Under the pieces are notes generated by a model. It saw only the letters and a list, made by a program, of their open reading frames with translations. It did not search any database and had not been told where the DNA came from. A stretch of DNA of 64,000 nt, from positions 1 through 64,000 of the forward strand of contig NZ_BIFT01000001.1 of NCBI RefSeq assembly GCF_003967575.1, given 5' to 3'. Shown here one piece after another: positions 8,508 through 17,984 of the stretch. How positions within the stretch are numbered: the first letter of the stretch is position 1; the number at the start of each line of letters is the position of its first letter. The stretch is from Dictyobacter alpinus (GTDB lineage: Bacteria > Chloroflexota > Ktedonobacteria > Ktedonobacterales > Ktedonobacteraceae). The translations under genes were made by a program, and so were the position numbers.

Positions 8508-9767
8508 TTAACGACCACTTCGACTACGCGCTTGCGCTCGACGAATCAACGCATCTGACGTCACCGCCAAAATAAGCACCAACCCCTCTACCATTTGCTG
8601 CACATCCGACGTCTGATTTAACAGCGATAAACCATTGTCTAAACATTGAATAATGAAAATACCCAATACTACCGCCCAGATCGATCCTCGTCCACCAAAA
8701 AGACTTACCCCCCCTATCACTGCCGCCCCAATGATATTCAATTGCAACATCGATGGAATCGCACTGGCCACCGCGTTCTGACGCGACGTATCCACCACCG
8801 CTGCAAGCACTGCTATCAGCGAACATAACACAAACACCGCCACACGAATCCCCACCACGTTAATACCCGCACGCCTCGCTGCTTCAGCATTGCCGCCAAC
8901 CGCATAAATATGCCTCCCAAATGACGTCCTCGTCAACACAACCCACAGCAACAGGATAAGCCCAAAAAGAATGCCCATAGAGTACGGAACACCCTGATAG
9001 TTCTCCAAAATCACCACCACTCCCTCAATCACCACCACCGCCACCACTGATTGCACCATCAATCTCGTTATGGACATCGTCCGCAATCCAGCTTTTTTTC
9101 GAGCAAAATACTCGATAATCAAACTCCCTACATACCCCAACACCGCTAACGTCGGTAATCCTACACCCAAAACATCCGTAAAGTAACTCACACGCGTCCC
9201 TGCCAGCGCTAATATAAACGGATCTCCAACACTTTGCGTCGTCTGCGTCCCTAACAGAAAAAGTAAGAGACCTGAATATATTATGAAAAATGCCAACGTC
9301 ACAATAAACGACGGGATACGTAACACCGCCACAAAAAGTCCATTCAGCAAACCTGCACACCCTCCCGCTAACAACGCTACCACCAACGCCGGCGCAATCG
9401 CCCACCCATGCCTCTCTGTCAACACCGCCATGATCACCCCACATAACGTCCCCACCGCCGCTACCGACAAATCAATCTCCCCAAGCAACAACACAAGCAC
9501 AATGCCAGAACTGTAAATACCTAGCGATGCACTCTGTAATAAAATATTAGTAAAATTCTCTCCCTGCAAAAAAATCGGATTGAGCACCTGAAAAAATATA
9601 ATGATCAACACCAGCGTCAACAACACTGGCAGAAAACCCAGGTCATTCCGCAACATCTGCCGAAATGTCTGCCGCGGTTGATAACTCGGAACCTCCACCG
9701 TACTCGCTGCCGCTTGCACTTCTGCCACGCTCGCATCCGCTCCATGCTTCTCAATCATATCGCTCAT
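8508..9767 (-). CDS. Simple-sugar ABC transporter permease (XylH/RbsC family)
   Basis: A 419-residue membrane permease of the BPD_transp_2 (ribose/xylose) family, about ten hydrophobic segments after a polar N-terminal tail. Hallmarks: GEIDLSVAAVGTLCGVIMA near residue 110 (the family's EIDLS motif), RRAGINVVGIR, and GGVSLFGGRGSIWAVVLG near the C-terminus. It imports a pentose/hexose-type sugar with the ATPase just upstream; the two genes overlap as ATGA (9764-9767), showing translational coupling, with GGAGGAGAAGG as ribosome site. It is the last gene of the binding protein-ATPase-permease operon. Xylose and rhamnose are both plausible substrates given xylulokinase in the window and the decayed rhamnose genes next door. 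Confidence 0.9.
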   Translation of the reverse strand: MSDMIEKHGADASVAEVQAAASTVEVPSYQPRQTFRQMLRNDLGFLPVLLTLVLIIIFFQVLNPIFLQGENFTNILLQSASLGIYSSGIVLVLLLGEIDLSVAAVGTLCGVIMAVLTERHGWAIAPALVVALLAGGCAGLLNGLFVAVLRIPSFIVTLAFFIIYSGLLLFLLGTQTTQSVGDPFILALAGTRVSYFTDVLGVGLPTLAVLGYVGSLIIEYFARKKAGLRTMSITRLMVQSVVAVVVIEGVVVILENYQGVPYSMGILFGLILLLWVVLTRTSFGRHIYAVGGNAEAARRAGINVVGIRVAVFVLCSLIAVLAAVVDTSRQNAVASAIPSMLQLNIIGAAVIGGVSLFGGRGSIWAVVLGIFIIQCLDNGLSLLNQTSDVQQMVEGLVLILAVTSDALIRRAQARSRSGR

Positions 9768-10576
9768 TTTCCTTCTCCTCCAACAACTCTGCTCTTCTCT
9801 CCATTCTCCAGACCATAGTCTGCCCCTGTCATCGCCGCCACCACTTGCCCCGATGTGGACCTCTTCGCGTTAAACGTCGCAACCCTCTTCCCCAAACGCA
9901 TCACAATCACACGATCCGCAACTTCAAATACATCAACCATGTTGTGAGAGATAACCACCACGGCTAATCCCTGCTCCCTCAAACGCTTGATCAGATTCAA
10001 TACCTGACGAGTCTGCGCAACACCTAATGCCGCTGTAGGCTCATCCAACATCACTACCTTCGCCTGCCGCAAAATCGTTTTCGCTACGGCAATCGATTGC
10101 CGTTGACCTCCCGACAAGGCCGCCACCAGCGCTCGCGCTGACGGAATTTTCACATCTAACGTCTTCAACACCGCCAGCGCACGCTTCTCCATCTCCGTGG
10201 ACCTCAACGTCCCATATGCCGTCTTCAGTTCATGCCCAAGAAATAAATTGGATGTGACATCCAGGTTGTCACACAGCGCAAGATCTTGATACACTGTTTC
10301 AATTCCTAATCGCGTCGCTGCCTGCGGACTATTGATCACAACTGGTTGGCCCTCAAAAAAACTTTCCCCCTCATCCGCCGGCCCAACTCCAGAAATGGTC
10401 TTTACTAACGTCGACTTCCCCGCTCCATTGTCTCCTACAAGCCCCACAACTTCTCCTGCATAGACTTCAAAGTCTACCCCCGACAAAGCCCTCACTGCCC
10501 CAAACGTCTTCCCTATCCCTGTCATGCGTAATAGCGGCTCTCTCTGACTCTCTAACAGTTGTTCATTATCAGCCAT
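9764..10576 (-). CDS. Simple-sugar ABC transporter ATP-binding protein, single domain
   Basis: A 270-residue ABC ATPase with Walker A GDNGAGKST near residue 48, signature LSGGQRQSIAVAK and Walker B KVVMLDEPTAALG. It is half the length of the double-domain RbsA/XylG proteins, like the single-domain members (FrcA type) used by many Chloroflexota and actinomycetes; two copies would act per transporter. It shares an operon with the permease (4-bp overlap) and the upstream binding protein, from which it is separated by 263 bp containing a hairpin. Confidence 0.9.
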   Translation of the reverse strand: MADNEQLLESQREPLLRMTGIGKTFGAVRALSGVDFEVYAGEVVGLVGDNGAGKSTLVKTISGVGPADEGESFFEGQPVVINSPQAATRLGIETVYQDLALCDNLDVTSNLFLGHELKTAYGTLRSTEMEKRALAVLKTLDVKIPSARALVAALSGGQRQSIAVAKTILRQAKVVMLDEPTAALGVAQTRQVLNLIKRLREQGLAVVVISHNMVDVFEVADRVIVMRLGKRVATFNAKRSTSGQVVAAMTGADYGLENGEKSRVVGGEGK

Positions 10577-10669
10577 ATATACCTCTCAAAAGTATCAAAA
10601 GAGGACATCCTTCTACATACCTTGCGATCTAACTCTATACGTACCACTTCTTCATGCCTGACAAGACAA

Positions 10670-10706
10670 AGCCCTAGTACATGTCTGTGAACACTGCACT
10701 AGGGCT
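10670..10706 (-). terminator. Intercistronic hairpin between binding-protein and ATPase genes
   Basis: AGCCCTAGT pairs with ACTAGGGCT across a 19-base loop; on the minus strand a short T-rich stretch (TTTGTCTTG) follows. Such a partial terminator or 3' stabiliser after a binding-protein gene typically makes the binder more abundant than the ATPase and permease. Confidence 0.6.
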
Positions 10707-10839
10707 CATTCATCGGTCCAAGGTATGTGTTCTGCAGCTTACAAAAAGACAGCAATCCTCTGGTGCCTCTTCATCCTACAAACCTTTATACATAGCAACA
10801 TGATTCCTCTGCCCTCCCACATACAACTTTGACCACTCT

Positions 10840-11994
10840 TTAACAAACACCACCAGCACCTGCTGCTACACCTTTACATACCTGGTCCTTGGTATAGAAG
10901 TTATCCTTGATAATCGTGTCCTTCACATTGCTCAGATCAACTGCAATCGGCTCTTCCAGCAGAGATGGAATCTGCGTATTACTCGTTGTCTCCGCTACGT
11001 TCGTCGTCGCAATCGTTTTTACATCATCACCTTTGCTGATGGCTGCAACAATCTTCGCCGCTGACTCGGCCTCTTTACCATATGGCTTGTACACCGTCAT
11101 CGCTTGCTCACCATTCAAAATATTGGTGATAGCAACCTGCGCTGCATCCTGACCAGTAACCAGTACCTTCTTATCCAAATTTACGGTCTTAAGCGCTGCA
11201 ATAACAGATTCAGCCATATTGTCATTCGCAACATAGGCAACAGCAACTTTGTTTCCAGTTCGGGAAAGGGCCGCTTCCATATCTTTCTGGGCAACTGGTC
11301 CAGTCCAGTCCGTGAACTGCTCGTACACATTCTTCAATGTGTTGTTTTTGAATAGAGGATCAAGTGATGTATGCAAACCTTCTTTGAAAAGAATCGCATT
11401 ATTATCTGTTTGTGAGCCATTGATAATAACTGTATTGGTCGTCCCATTCTTCTTGACATAATCCTGGTAATGCTTGGCAATGTAATCACCCTGCAACTTA
11501 CCAACATCCTGCCCTTGGAATGACACATATGCTGTCACATCTTTACTATTGATCAGACGATCATAGGAAACAACAGGCACATGCTTCGCCTTGGCTTTAT
11601 CAACAATGGCTGCCGCTACTTTACTGTCTGACGGAGCAACAACAAGAATACAAGCACCCCGCGTTAACATCGACTCTGCCTGAGTCTGTTGAGTTGCAGT
11701 ACTTCCATTCGCATTGTTATAAATAATGTCATTGTCTGTAATGGACAAAGCATTCTTCAATGCACTGATGAGCAACGGCTTGTCCTGGTTATCCCAACGA
11801 TATGAGGTGTTCGTCTCTGGAAATGAGACGCCAATTTTTTTGCAGCCTTTACCATCTGGGCCACTGTTCGCTGCTGGGGTAGATGAACTTGTCGTGTTGC
11901 TATTAACGCTACCACAAGCAGATAAGAGGAGTGTAAATAAAAGGATGCCTGCCATCAGGCTCCATCTGCCGCGTTGACCCTTTGAGAGTTTCAT
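10840..11994 (-). CDS. Sugar ABC transporter substrate-binding lipoprotein (XylF/ChvE-like)
   Basis: A 384-residue periplasmic-binding-protein-like lipoprotein. The signal peptide ends in the lipobox LLSACGS, so it is anchored at Cys, followed by a Ser/Thr/Asn linker. The mature part has the Peripla_BP_4 fold: KKIGVSFPETNTSYRWDNQ, then ADSK-type hinge segments, VVSYDRLINSKDVTAYVSF and VLVTGQDAAQVAITNILNGEQ, closest in style to D-xylose binders. I chose the ATG at 11994 because AAGGAAGG lies seven bases upstream; a longer frame to 12051 would spoil the signal peptide. First gene of the transporter operon. A paralogue sits at 26952-28112. Confidence 0.9.
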   Translation of the reverse strand: MKLSKGQRGRWSLMAGILLFTLLLSACGSVNSNTTSSSTPAANSGPDGKGCKKIGVSFPETNTSYRWDNQDKPLLISALKNALSITDNDIIYNNANGSTATQQTQAESMLTRGACILVVAPSDSKVAAAIVDKAKAKHVPVVSYDRLINSKDVTAYVSFQGQDVGKLQGDYIAKHYQDYVKKNGTTNTVIINGSQTDNNAILFKEGLHTSLDPLFKNNTLKNVYEQFTDWTGPVAQKDMEAALSRTGNKVAVAYVANDNMAESVIAALKTVNLDKKVLVTGQDAAQVAITNILNGEQAMTVYKPYGKEAESAAKIVAAISKGDDVKTIATTNVAETTSNTQIPSLLEEPIAVDLSNVKDTIIKDNFYTKDQVCKGVAAGAGGVC

Positions 11995-12724
11995 CTTGAA
12001 ACCTTCCTTCTTAAAACACACCATTGCCTTTATACAAAAAAGACAACCCACAGGTGAATTTCAAATGAACGCTTTCATAACCTCCCTCAGCCGATGCAGC
12101 TTCTTTCCATAAGCCATTGAGGAACATTTCTAGCCTTGATAAAAGCCATAATTTCGTATAAAAATGAGAGTGTAATACATCTATTTCTAATTATCATCAC
12201 GAATTACACTAGTTCTACCGCTATTGCAATACAACAAATATTCGCGTATCTTCAATGACATTAGAAAAACATCGTATACTACCATTCGACAATAACGTCT
12301 TCAGATCCTCTGTAATGCAAAAGTGCAATTCCGAGTTAGTCGTTGAGGTTACTAACATTCACAACACAAAAAACGCTATCCACTCTGATGGTCTTTTATT
12401 TATGGATGCAAGTTACTTTGAGAGTAAACCAGGATTACACAATTACAACTATTCCACGAAATTGTTCCTTAAAAATACGTATGGCTTAGTTACTCATCGT
12501 TTGAAGAAGTCATGAAAACTTATCAATAAGCAACTTTGCTTTTGATAACCTGGACGATATATCCAACAGAGGAAATGTAACACAGCCAATATAGTTTGTC
12601 AACAAATCAAATTAACAAACTTTCACTTTATCAAAAAATCAGAAGAATCTCAATTAAAGTGAAGACTCAATGGCCCAAATGCCTTATATACTACACGTAA
12701 TTTACCATTGGCCAATATAGTATG
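11995..12724. other. AT-rich upstream region of the sugar transporter
   Basis: No gene supported. It should contain the promoter of the transporter operon; an 86-codon plus-strand frame at 12255-12515 has no ribosome site and unremarkable composition, so I reject it. The far end runs into the palindrome at 12725. Confidence 0.4.
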
Positions 12725-12776
12725 ATAATTTTCTTCTCATATCCTATAATATTATAGGATATGAGAAGAAAATTAT
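12725..12776. repeat. Perfect 52-bp palindrome next to an IS insertion site
   Basis: Two perfect 26-nt arms with no spacer: ATAATTTTCTTCTCATATCC... on the left is mirrored exactly on the right, centre between 12750 and 12751. Its right arm runs into the TTATT target duplication of the IS element that starts at 12778. It could extrude a cruciform or act as a hairpin terminator. Confidence 0.85.
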
Positions 12777-12777
12777 T

Positions 12778-14322
12778 CATGGGTCATCCCCAATTTTTCT
12801 GAAATCGCTCAAGGTCTCGGATGAGTGAGCAAACCGTGAGGGGATCATCAGAAGGTGGCAGGAAACAACCGAAGCGGGGACGGTCATCGTCCCACAAGCG
12901 ACTGAGTGCCCATCGGATCCGATAGAGTGGTGCCTGCACGTGCAGGCACCGCTTTCCGGTTCGGTGACATCGGAAGCGCAAGAGCGCTTGCACGAGTTCG
13001 TGATGCCTCGGATCAAGCAAGGAAAGCAGGAAGGCATAGACGAGCATGACCATACCAAGCAACTTGAGTCGAGCTTCTAACGACCACAACCGAGGACATT
13101 CCAAGGCCAATTCACATTTCGCATAGCGAAAACTCACCTCAATTTGCCATCTCCGACGATAACTGAAGAATACATCCCATGCTTGCTCTTCGGTGTGGAC
13201 TGGCTCATTGGTGATCAAATACATGATGCCTTTTTTGACCCGCGCTTTCACGAGAAACAATGGTTCATGCGTCTGAGGATGGCGAAGGGCTGTCCACCAC
13301 AAATCACAGGCCATCTTTTCTCCCGTTCTGCCATCCCAGATCTCTTTGTGCGCGCGATACTTCTTCCCCTGGCCAATTTGCCACAGCTTCTTTTCCTCTC
13401 CGGCCAGAGTCAGAAACACGTGATGTTTGACCCAGCGGATAATGAAACGGGCTCGATACTTGGCGAGCACGCGCAGCCAATATCCTGAGGCATAGCCGCG
13501 ATCAAAGACATGAACCAGCAAAGAGCCCCATTTTCTGACACAGATCCGCAATCCCTCTTCTTCCGCATCTCGGAGCCTGGTGGCAAAGATGCCTTTGGTT
13601 GACCACCACTTCGTGACTGCCAGATGGGGAAGCCCTTGCATTCCGACAATGAGTGCAGCATTCCACTGCATTCCCATGACCCTGACCGGACGAGCAGCAG
13701 GCCAATTGAACACGAAGCCCCGCTTTGTCCGCTGCCGCCTCTTGGCTTTACTCGAGAGAACCGGGCAGAGTCCTTCCAACTTTTCGCTTTCGGCTTTCTC
13801 CAGCACACTTCCATCCCAGATGCAGGGGATCCGCTTGCATTGCTCTTTGAGGGTGCGTACCTCCTCATCCGCTTTTTCCAGAAGATAGTGGTCAATGAGT
13901 CCTACCGTCCACTTCACGGATCGCAACAGCTTTCCAACCCGCTTGGTGCCTGCGGTGGCACTCGTTGAGTACCCATCATAGCCTTGCAGATAGGAACCAA
14001 GCTCACTCAGCCACAAAGCTTGTGGATTTTGACGCAGGCGGATGATGGCAACCAGGCATTGCAGTAAGGTGCGCACCAATCGTTTGTCCAAGACGTCATC
14101 GAGCCTGAGCAAAAAAGGCTGCAAAAACTGTTCAAGCAACTGAAGCAGATGCTGCGATCCCGCTTGCGGATCGCGTTCCAAGCGTTTGAAGGTTTCTGAC
14201 AATTCTGACATAATAACGATGGATCTCCTCATAGAACTGTTTTTTGTTTTCATATTCAACAGTCTAAATGACGAGATCCATTTTGCCTAGCCCTTCTTTT
14301 GAAAAATTAGGGATGACTCATG
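12778..14322 (-). mobile_element. Complete IS4-type insertion sequence with 5-bp TSD
   Basis: A 1545-bp element bounded by near-perfect 22-bp inverted repeats: CATGGGTCATCCCCAATTTT on the left and CATGAGTCATCCCTAATTTT reading in from 14322. The flanking TTATT at 12773-12777 and 14323-14327 is a 5-bp target duplication. It carries one intact transposase gene. Removing one TSD copy joins the palindrome at 12725 to the region just upstream of the DeoR pseudogene. Confidence 0.88.
12784..14259 (-). CDS. IS4-family DDE transposase
   Basis: A 491-residue DDE transposase. First catalytic D in CIWDGSV (about residue 149), second in VFDRGYASGYW (about 252), and an exact YREK signature, YRRRWQIEVSFRYAK (about 370-384: Y-2-R-3-E-6-K), which places it in the IS4 superfamily. 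The C-terminal tail is long and basic. The start is uncertain: several in-frame ATGs exist within the first 17 codons and GAGGAG lies between two of them. The 5-bp TSD suggests a short-TSD subgroup of IS4. Confidence 0.88.
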   Translation of the reverse strand: MNMKTKNSSMRRSIVIMSELSETFKRLERDPQAGSQHLLQLLEQFLQPFLLRLDDVLDKRLVRTLLQCLVAIIRLRQNPQALWLSELGSYLQGYDGYSTSATAGTKRVGKLLRSVKWTVGLIDHYLLEKADEEVRTLKEQCKRIPCIWDGSVLEKAESEKLEGLCPVLSSKAKRRQRTKRGFVFNWPAARPVRVMGMQWNAALIVGMQGLPHLAVTKWWSTKGIFATRLRDAEEEGLRICVRKWGSLLVHVFDRGYASGYWLRVLAKYRARFIIRWVKHHVFLTLAGEEKKLWQIGQGKKYRAHKEIWDGRTGEKMACDLWWTALRHPQTHEPLFLVKARVKKGIMYLITNEPVHTEEQAWDVFFSYRRRWQIEVSFRYAKCELALECPRLWSLEARLKLLGMVMLVYAFLLSLLDPRHHELVQALLRFRCHRTGKRCLHVQAPLYRIRWALSRLWDDDRPRFGCFLPPSDDPLTVCSLIRDLERFQKNWG

Positions 14323-14402
14323 TTATTGACAAAATGCTGCAAATATGTCACAGGTGAATGAAACACAATGAAATCATATGACACCAGCGAAAGAATCGAT
14401 AC

Positions 14403-15222
14403 ATGGGTATAAAAAGAGACGAGCTATACACTCCTGGAGGGACAGTTCCAGGTTTAGCCCTATTTATAAATGAAAGACGCCAGCAAATCGCTCAAATCTT
14501 AGAAGTACAGCAACAAGTGACGGTCCCGGCTTTAAGTCGACTTTTTTCGGTGTCTGAGGTCACAATACGCAAGGATTTAGCCTGACTTGAATCTCATCAT
14601 GTCACAGTACGTACTCATGGCGGCGCAGTCCTTGCAATAACTCATTCAATGGAAATGGGCTTTAATACACGCGAACAATTCCAGCACGACAAAAAAGAAC
14701 ATATCGGAACTATTGCTACCAGTTATGTACTCGATGGAGAAACAATTGCTTTGGATGCCCGCACAACAGCCCTGGCAATGAGCCAATTTCTAAAAGCCAG
14801 AAAGGAGTTAACCGTCGTCACAAATGGTTTACGCATTGGTATGGAACTAATTAATACTTCTGGTATCTCCGTCCTTATTCCTGGTATTGTGCTACGGTAC
14901 GAATCTTTCTCTCTCATTAGCACATGAGGTAAATCCGTTTTACGGCAGGTCCATATTAGTAAGGCTTTTGTAGGAGCCAGAGGCTTTTCTGCAACTGAAG
15001 GTTCGACTGACGTCAATAGTGAAAAAGTTAAGTTAAAGAGAGCTATTATGAAGGCGGCCAAAGAGGTGATTGCTATTGTCGATCATAGCAAATGGGGACA
15101 TTTAGCCTTTGCAACTTTTTTGCCCACTTGAACGCCTTAAGCTTGTTATTACTGATTCTAAAGCGCCGGTTGATATGATAGAGCAGGTACGAAACAGAGG
15201 TATTGATGTTTGGATTGTTTAG
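14403..15222 (+). pseudogene. DeoR-family sugar regulator, inactivated
   Basis: The homology runs almost end to end. The HTH (ERRQQIAQILEVQQQVTVPAL...SEVTIRKDLA) is followed by an in-frame TGA at about 14583, then LESHHVTVRTHGGAV and the effector domain (HIGTIATSYVLDGETIALDA) to a second TGA at about 14925. It resumes with SKAFVGARGFSATEGSTDVN and KEVIAIVDHSKWGHLAFATF, and after a frameshift near 15115 ends CPLERLKLVITDSKAPVDM to 15222. Two stops plus a frameshift mean it is dead. It stands directly upstream of rhaI and rhaB relics, so it was probably the local rhamnose repressor. Confidence 0.85.
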
Positions 15223-15476
15223 GAAACAAATAACATAGCAATCTTCTTTTCTGCTAACTAGATGTACTTAACAATATTTATTTTGTAAACTCAGATTTTT
15301 AATAGACTCGCAACTATCTGAAAATCTCTTTATAGAAGAGTTTAAAATTTTAATGCTTCATATATGACTTCATGCATATTATTCTTTTAATCACATATTT
15401 TATCACTATTATATTCATCTAAGTAAATATAATAGTGATCTCAATTATCGTCAATACAAACAAGGAGTAGCTGTCA
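15223..15476. other. AT-rich former promoter region of the rha locus
   Basis: No gene. It includes a clear ribosome site (AAGGAG) just before the rhaI fragment at 15477, and the inverted pair CACTATTATATTCATC/AAATATAATAGTGAT (about 15406-15438), possibly an old operator. Confidence 0.4.
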
Positions 15477-15614
15477 ATGAGAGGTACAGTTTACACACTT
15501 TTTGAGAGACAACAAAATAATCGGGGTATCAATTTAGAGATAATAAAAAAACGGCTCAAGGCTTTGAAAATTGAAACCCCTTCTTGGGGCGATGACGACT
15601 CTGGCACACGATAG
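15477..15614 (+). pseudogene. rhaI: L-rhamnose isomerase, N-terminal fragment
   Basis: A 45-codon frame with a good ribosome site. The end, LEIIKKRLKALKIETPSWG followed by DDDSGTR, matches the N-terminal signature of RhaI-type L-rhamnose isomerases (IE-PSW---GTR). It then stops, and the ribosome site of rhaB follows within a few bases, so roughly the last 90% of the gene has been deleted. Recognised from the family motif, not a database search. Confidence 0.75.
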
Positions 15615-15624
15615 GAGGTGCCAG

Positions 15625-16355
15625 TTGGTAAAAGTACTCGCTTTTGATTTATGAGCAAGTAGTAGGCGCGCTGTAGTTGGCGATTTAGTCAACGACAAAC
15701 TTGCCATTATCAACACTCATCGCTTTCTTAACGAGCCAGTGCATGTGCTAAATCACATGTACTGAGATATATGCGTTTTTTCCATGAAATAAAGCAAGGC
15801 ATGATTCAAACCAGCCTCAAGGGCTATAGTGATATCAAAAGCCTTAGAATTGATACCTGGAGAGTAGACTTCGGTTTTCTCAATTCTCAGGGCGAACCGC
15901 TTAGCAATCCTTATCACTATCGAGATGCCTACACCAGCAATATGATGAAACAAGTTTTTCAGCAGGTCACACAAGCAGAAATTTTTAGCCATACAGGGAT
16001 CCAATTTATTTCGTTTAACACAATTTACCAACTTGCAGCGCTACGTCTAGCTGACTCTTCTCTCCTTAAAATCGAAAATCTCGTTCAAAAACGTTTCACA
16101 GGACGCTATGTCGTAGGCGGTGGCTCTAGAATACGGTTTTATATCAATATACAGCTAATGCTATAGGTCGTTATGTCTGGGCGGGGCCGATTGAGGCTAC
16201 TGCTATTGGGAAACCTACTTGTTCAGTATATAGCCGATCTACAGCAAGCGCGTTCTTTAATACGTCGGTCTTTTTCGATTCAAAGTTATACTCCGCAAGA
16301 CGTAGATCAGTGGAACAAAGCATACCCTACATTCTGCCAGATAACTGCAGATTAA
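15625..16355 (+). pseudogene. rhaB: Rhamnulokinase, multiply disrupted
   Basis: An FGGY-family sugar-kinase relic. It starts at a TTG preceded by AGGAGG. VKVLAFDL is followed by a TGA where a Gly is expected, then RRAVVGDLVNDKLAIINTHR and a second TGA where the conserved Trp of the WDI motif belongs. After a frameshift near 15765 come FFHEIKQGMIQTSLKGY, RIDTWRVDFGFL and FNTIYQLAALRLADSSLL. The central third is missing, then VVGGGSR and a frame change to the C-terminus (GNLLVQYIADLQQAR, YTPQDVDQWNKAYPTF). It would have phosphorylated L-rhamnulose. Confidence 0.85.
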
Positions 16356-16426
16356 AATACATCGCATTGGGTATTTTATGATTGATACCACCCAATACGA
16401 CACATTATTATATCCTTACATCTATA

Positions 16427-16693
16427 TTAAAGTCGATCGTCAACTGCTGATGTTATATCAATAATTGCCTCAACATCAGATTTCTTAAGGTTTAAAGGTT
16501 CAAGCTCTTCTTTTACTTCAACCAACACCAAAACATCGTAGCCATTAGAAATCTGTATAAGTTGAAATTGAATAATTTTAACAACCGTATATCCAGGCTC
16601 CCCTGGTACTTCTTTGCCCAGTAAGCCATTGGCCCACATTGCAACTTCATTCACTGTCGCAGCATGCTCGTACCCTAACAGCCGATTTTCCAT
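16427..16693 (-). CDS. Small conserved-looking protein, unknown function
   Basis: An 88-residue acidic protein I do not recognise: HAATVNEVAMWANGLLGKEV, then beta-rich YTVVKIIQFQLIQISNGYDV and VLVLVEVKEELEPL. Its composition is protein-like, and GGAGG sits five bases before the chosen ATG at 16693; an upstream ATG at 16705 overlaps that site. It lies alone between the rhamnose relics and the divergent DUF72 gene. The short alpha-beta-beta pattern recalls small sporulation or dodecin-like proteins, but that is weak. Confidence 0.55.
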   Translation of the reverse strand: MENRLLGYEHAATVNEVAMWANGLLGKEVPGEPGYTVVKIIQFQLIQISNGYDVLVLVEVKEELEPLNLKKSDVEAIIDITSAVDDRL

Positions 16694-16943
16694 CAAAACC
16701 TCCATGTTTTCCTACCAGAAAAACCTTATCATCTCTACGTCTGCACAATAAACAGCTTTTTTGCGATTTATAGAGGTCGCATATACAGGTATGTAAAACA
16801 AGCGGATTATTTACTAATTTTTGGATATTCAAACAGTATATATAATACGACAGCAACGCTTTGAAAGATCTAACAGATAGTGTATGATTTATACAATACG
16901 CAGAAAAGCAGTATCCATTACACCCTTAAAGGAGTTTTGGTGG

Positions 16944-17801
16944 ATGTTTTATATTGGTTGTCCAATGTGGGGTTATAAAGAGTGGGTAGGAGAGTTCTTT
17001 CCTGCCCGCACTCCACAGGGCGATTTTCTACATCTCTATAGTCGAAAATTGTCCACGGTTGAAGGCAACACAGTTTTCTACGCTATGCCCTCGGTGGAAA
17101 CGGTGACGCGCTGGGTACAGGAGACACCAAACAGCTTCCGTTTCTGTCCCAAGGTGCTGCGCAGCATCAGCCACGAGGGATTGCTCTCCCAGCAGAAAAG
17201 TGAGACACTGACCTTTGTCGATCGCATGCAGGAATTCGGAGAGCGGCTCGGACCTATCTTCCTACAACTGCCGCCCTTCTTTGGTCCCTCACAGATCGAT
17301 CAGCTGCAGGCATGGCTGGATTTCTGGCCAGCGGAGGTACGACTGGCCGTCGAGGTACGCCACCCCGACTTCTATAAGGAACCGCATATCGGTGCGCTGA
17401 ACGAGTTACTACGGCAACACCGAGCCGCACGCGTCATCATGGATACGCGCCCGATCCGTACCGGCACGCCTAAGGAACAGAAGGAGCTACAGGCCCGCGA
17501 GCGCAAGCCCCATCTGCCCGTCCACATCACCACCACCACCGACTTCGCTTTCGTCCGCTACATCGGCCACCCGAGCATGGAGATCAACGCTCCCCTGCTC
17601 GATTTCTGGGCCAGACAGCTTGCCGACTGGTACAAGCAGGGCTTAACAATCTACGCCTTTTGCCACTGTCCCTATGAGGCGCATTCGCCCGAGATCTGCT
17701 ACCAACTCTATCAGCGTGTGCGCGCCTTCATCTCCCTACCACCTCTCACGTGGAAACCAGAAGAGCCAGACTCAAGCCTCGAGCAGATGCGCCTCTTCTA
17801 A
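16944..17801 (+). CDS. DUF72 family protein (YecE-like)
   Basis: A 285-residue TIM-barrel protein of the DUF72/YecE family. Family marks: MFYIGCPMWGYKEW at the start, FYAMPSVETVTRWVQETP, FRFCPKVLRSISH, LGPIFLQLPPFF, VEVRHPDF, and near the C-terminus YAFCHCPYEAHSPE. The biochemical role of the family is not settled. I place the start at 16944 because AAAGGAG precedes it and the family begins with this YIG motif; an upstream in-frame ATG at 16884 adds 20 residues without homology. It appears monocistronic. Confidence 0.85.
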   Translation: MFYIGCPMWGYKEWVGEFFPARTPQGDFLHLYSRKLSTVEGNTVFYAMPSVETVTRWVQETPNSFRFCPKVLRSISHEGLLSQQKSETLTFVDRMQEFGERLGPIFLQLPPFFGPSQIDQLQAWLDFWPAEVRLAVEVRHPDFYKEPHIGALNELLRQHRAARVIMDTRPIRTGTPKEQKELQARERKPHLPVHITTTTDFAFVRYIGHPSMEINAPLLDFWARQLADWYKQGLTIYAFCHCPYEAHSPEICYQLYQRVRAFISLPPLTWKPEEPDSSLEQMRLF

Positions 17802-17984
17802 GAAAAACACATGAGCACGTAATATATTCAAAGGTAATTTTTGCTGAAGCATAGAGGAATTGCCTTAATGTGGCAAGGAGTGTATCACTATCTTGTTTTT
17901 GATCCAAAATTTGATAACAAATAGTATGCTTTATTTATGTTACTGTAACCAGGTTGAAGCGCGCATGTGAAAGGAAACACTTTA

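Noticed and set aside
12255..12515. 86-codon plus-strand frame upstream of the sugar transporter
   Set aside because: No ribosome site, no protein-like pattern, lies in the transporter promoter region.
14403..15770. TGA read as an amino acid (recoding) in the DeoR and rhaB frames
   Set aside because: One TGA falls at an expected Trp, but others fall at Gly or variable positions and frameshifts and deletions occur in the same genes, so simple decay explains it; intact genes nearby use TGA as a stop.
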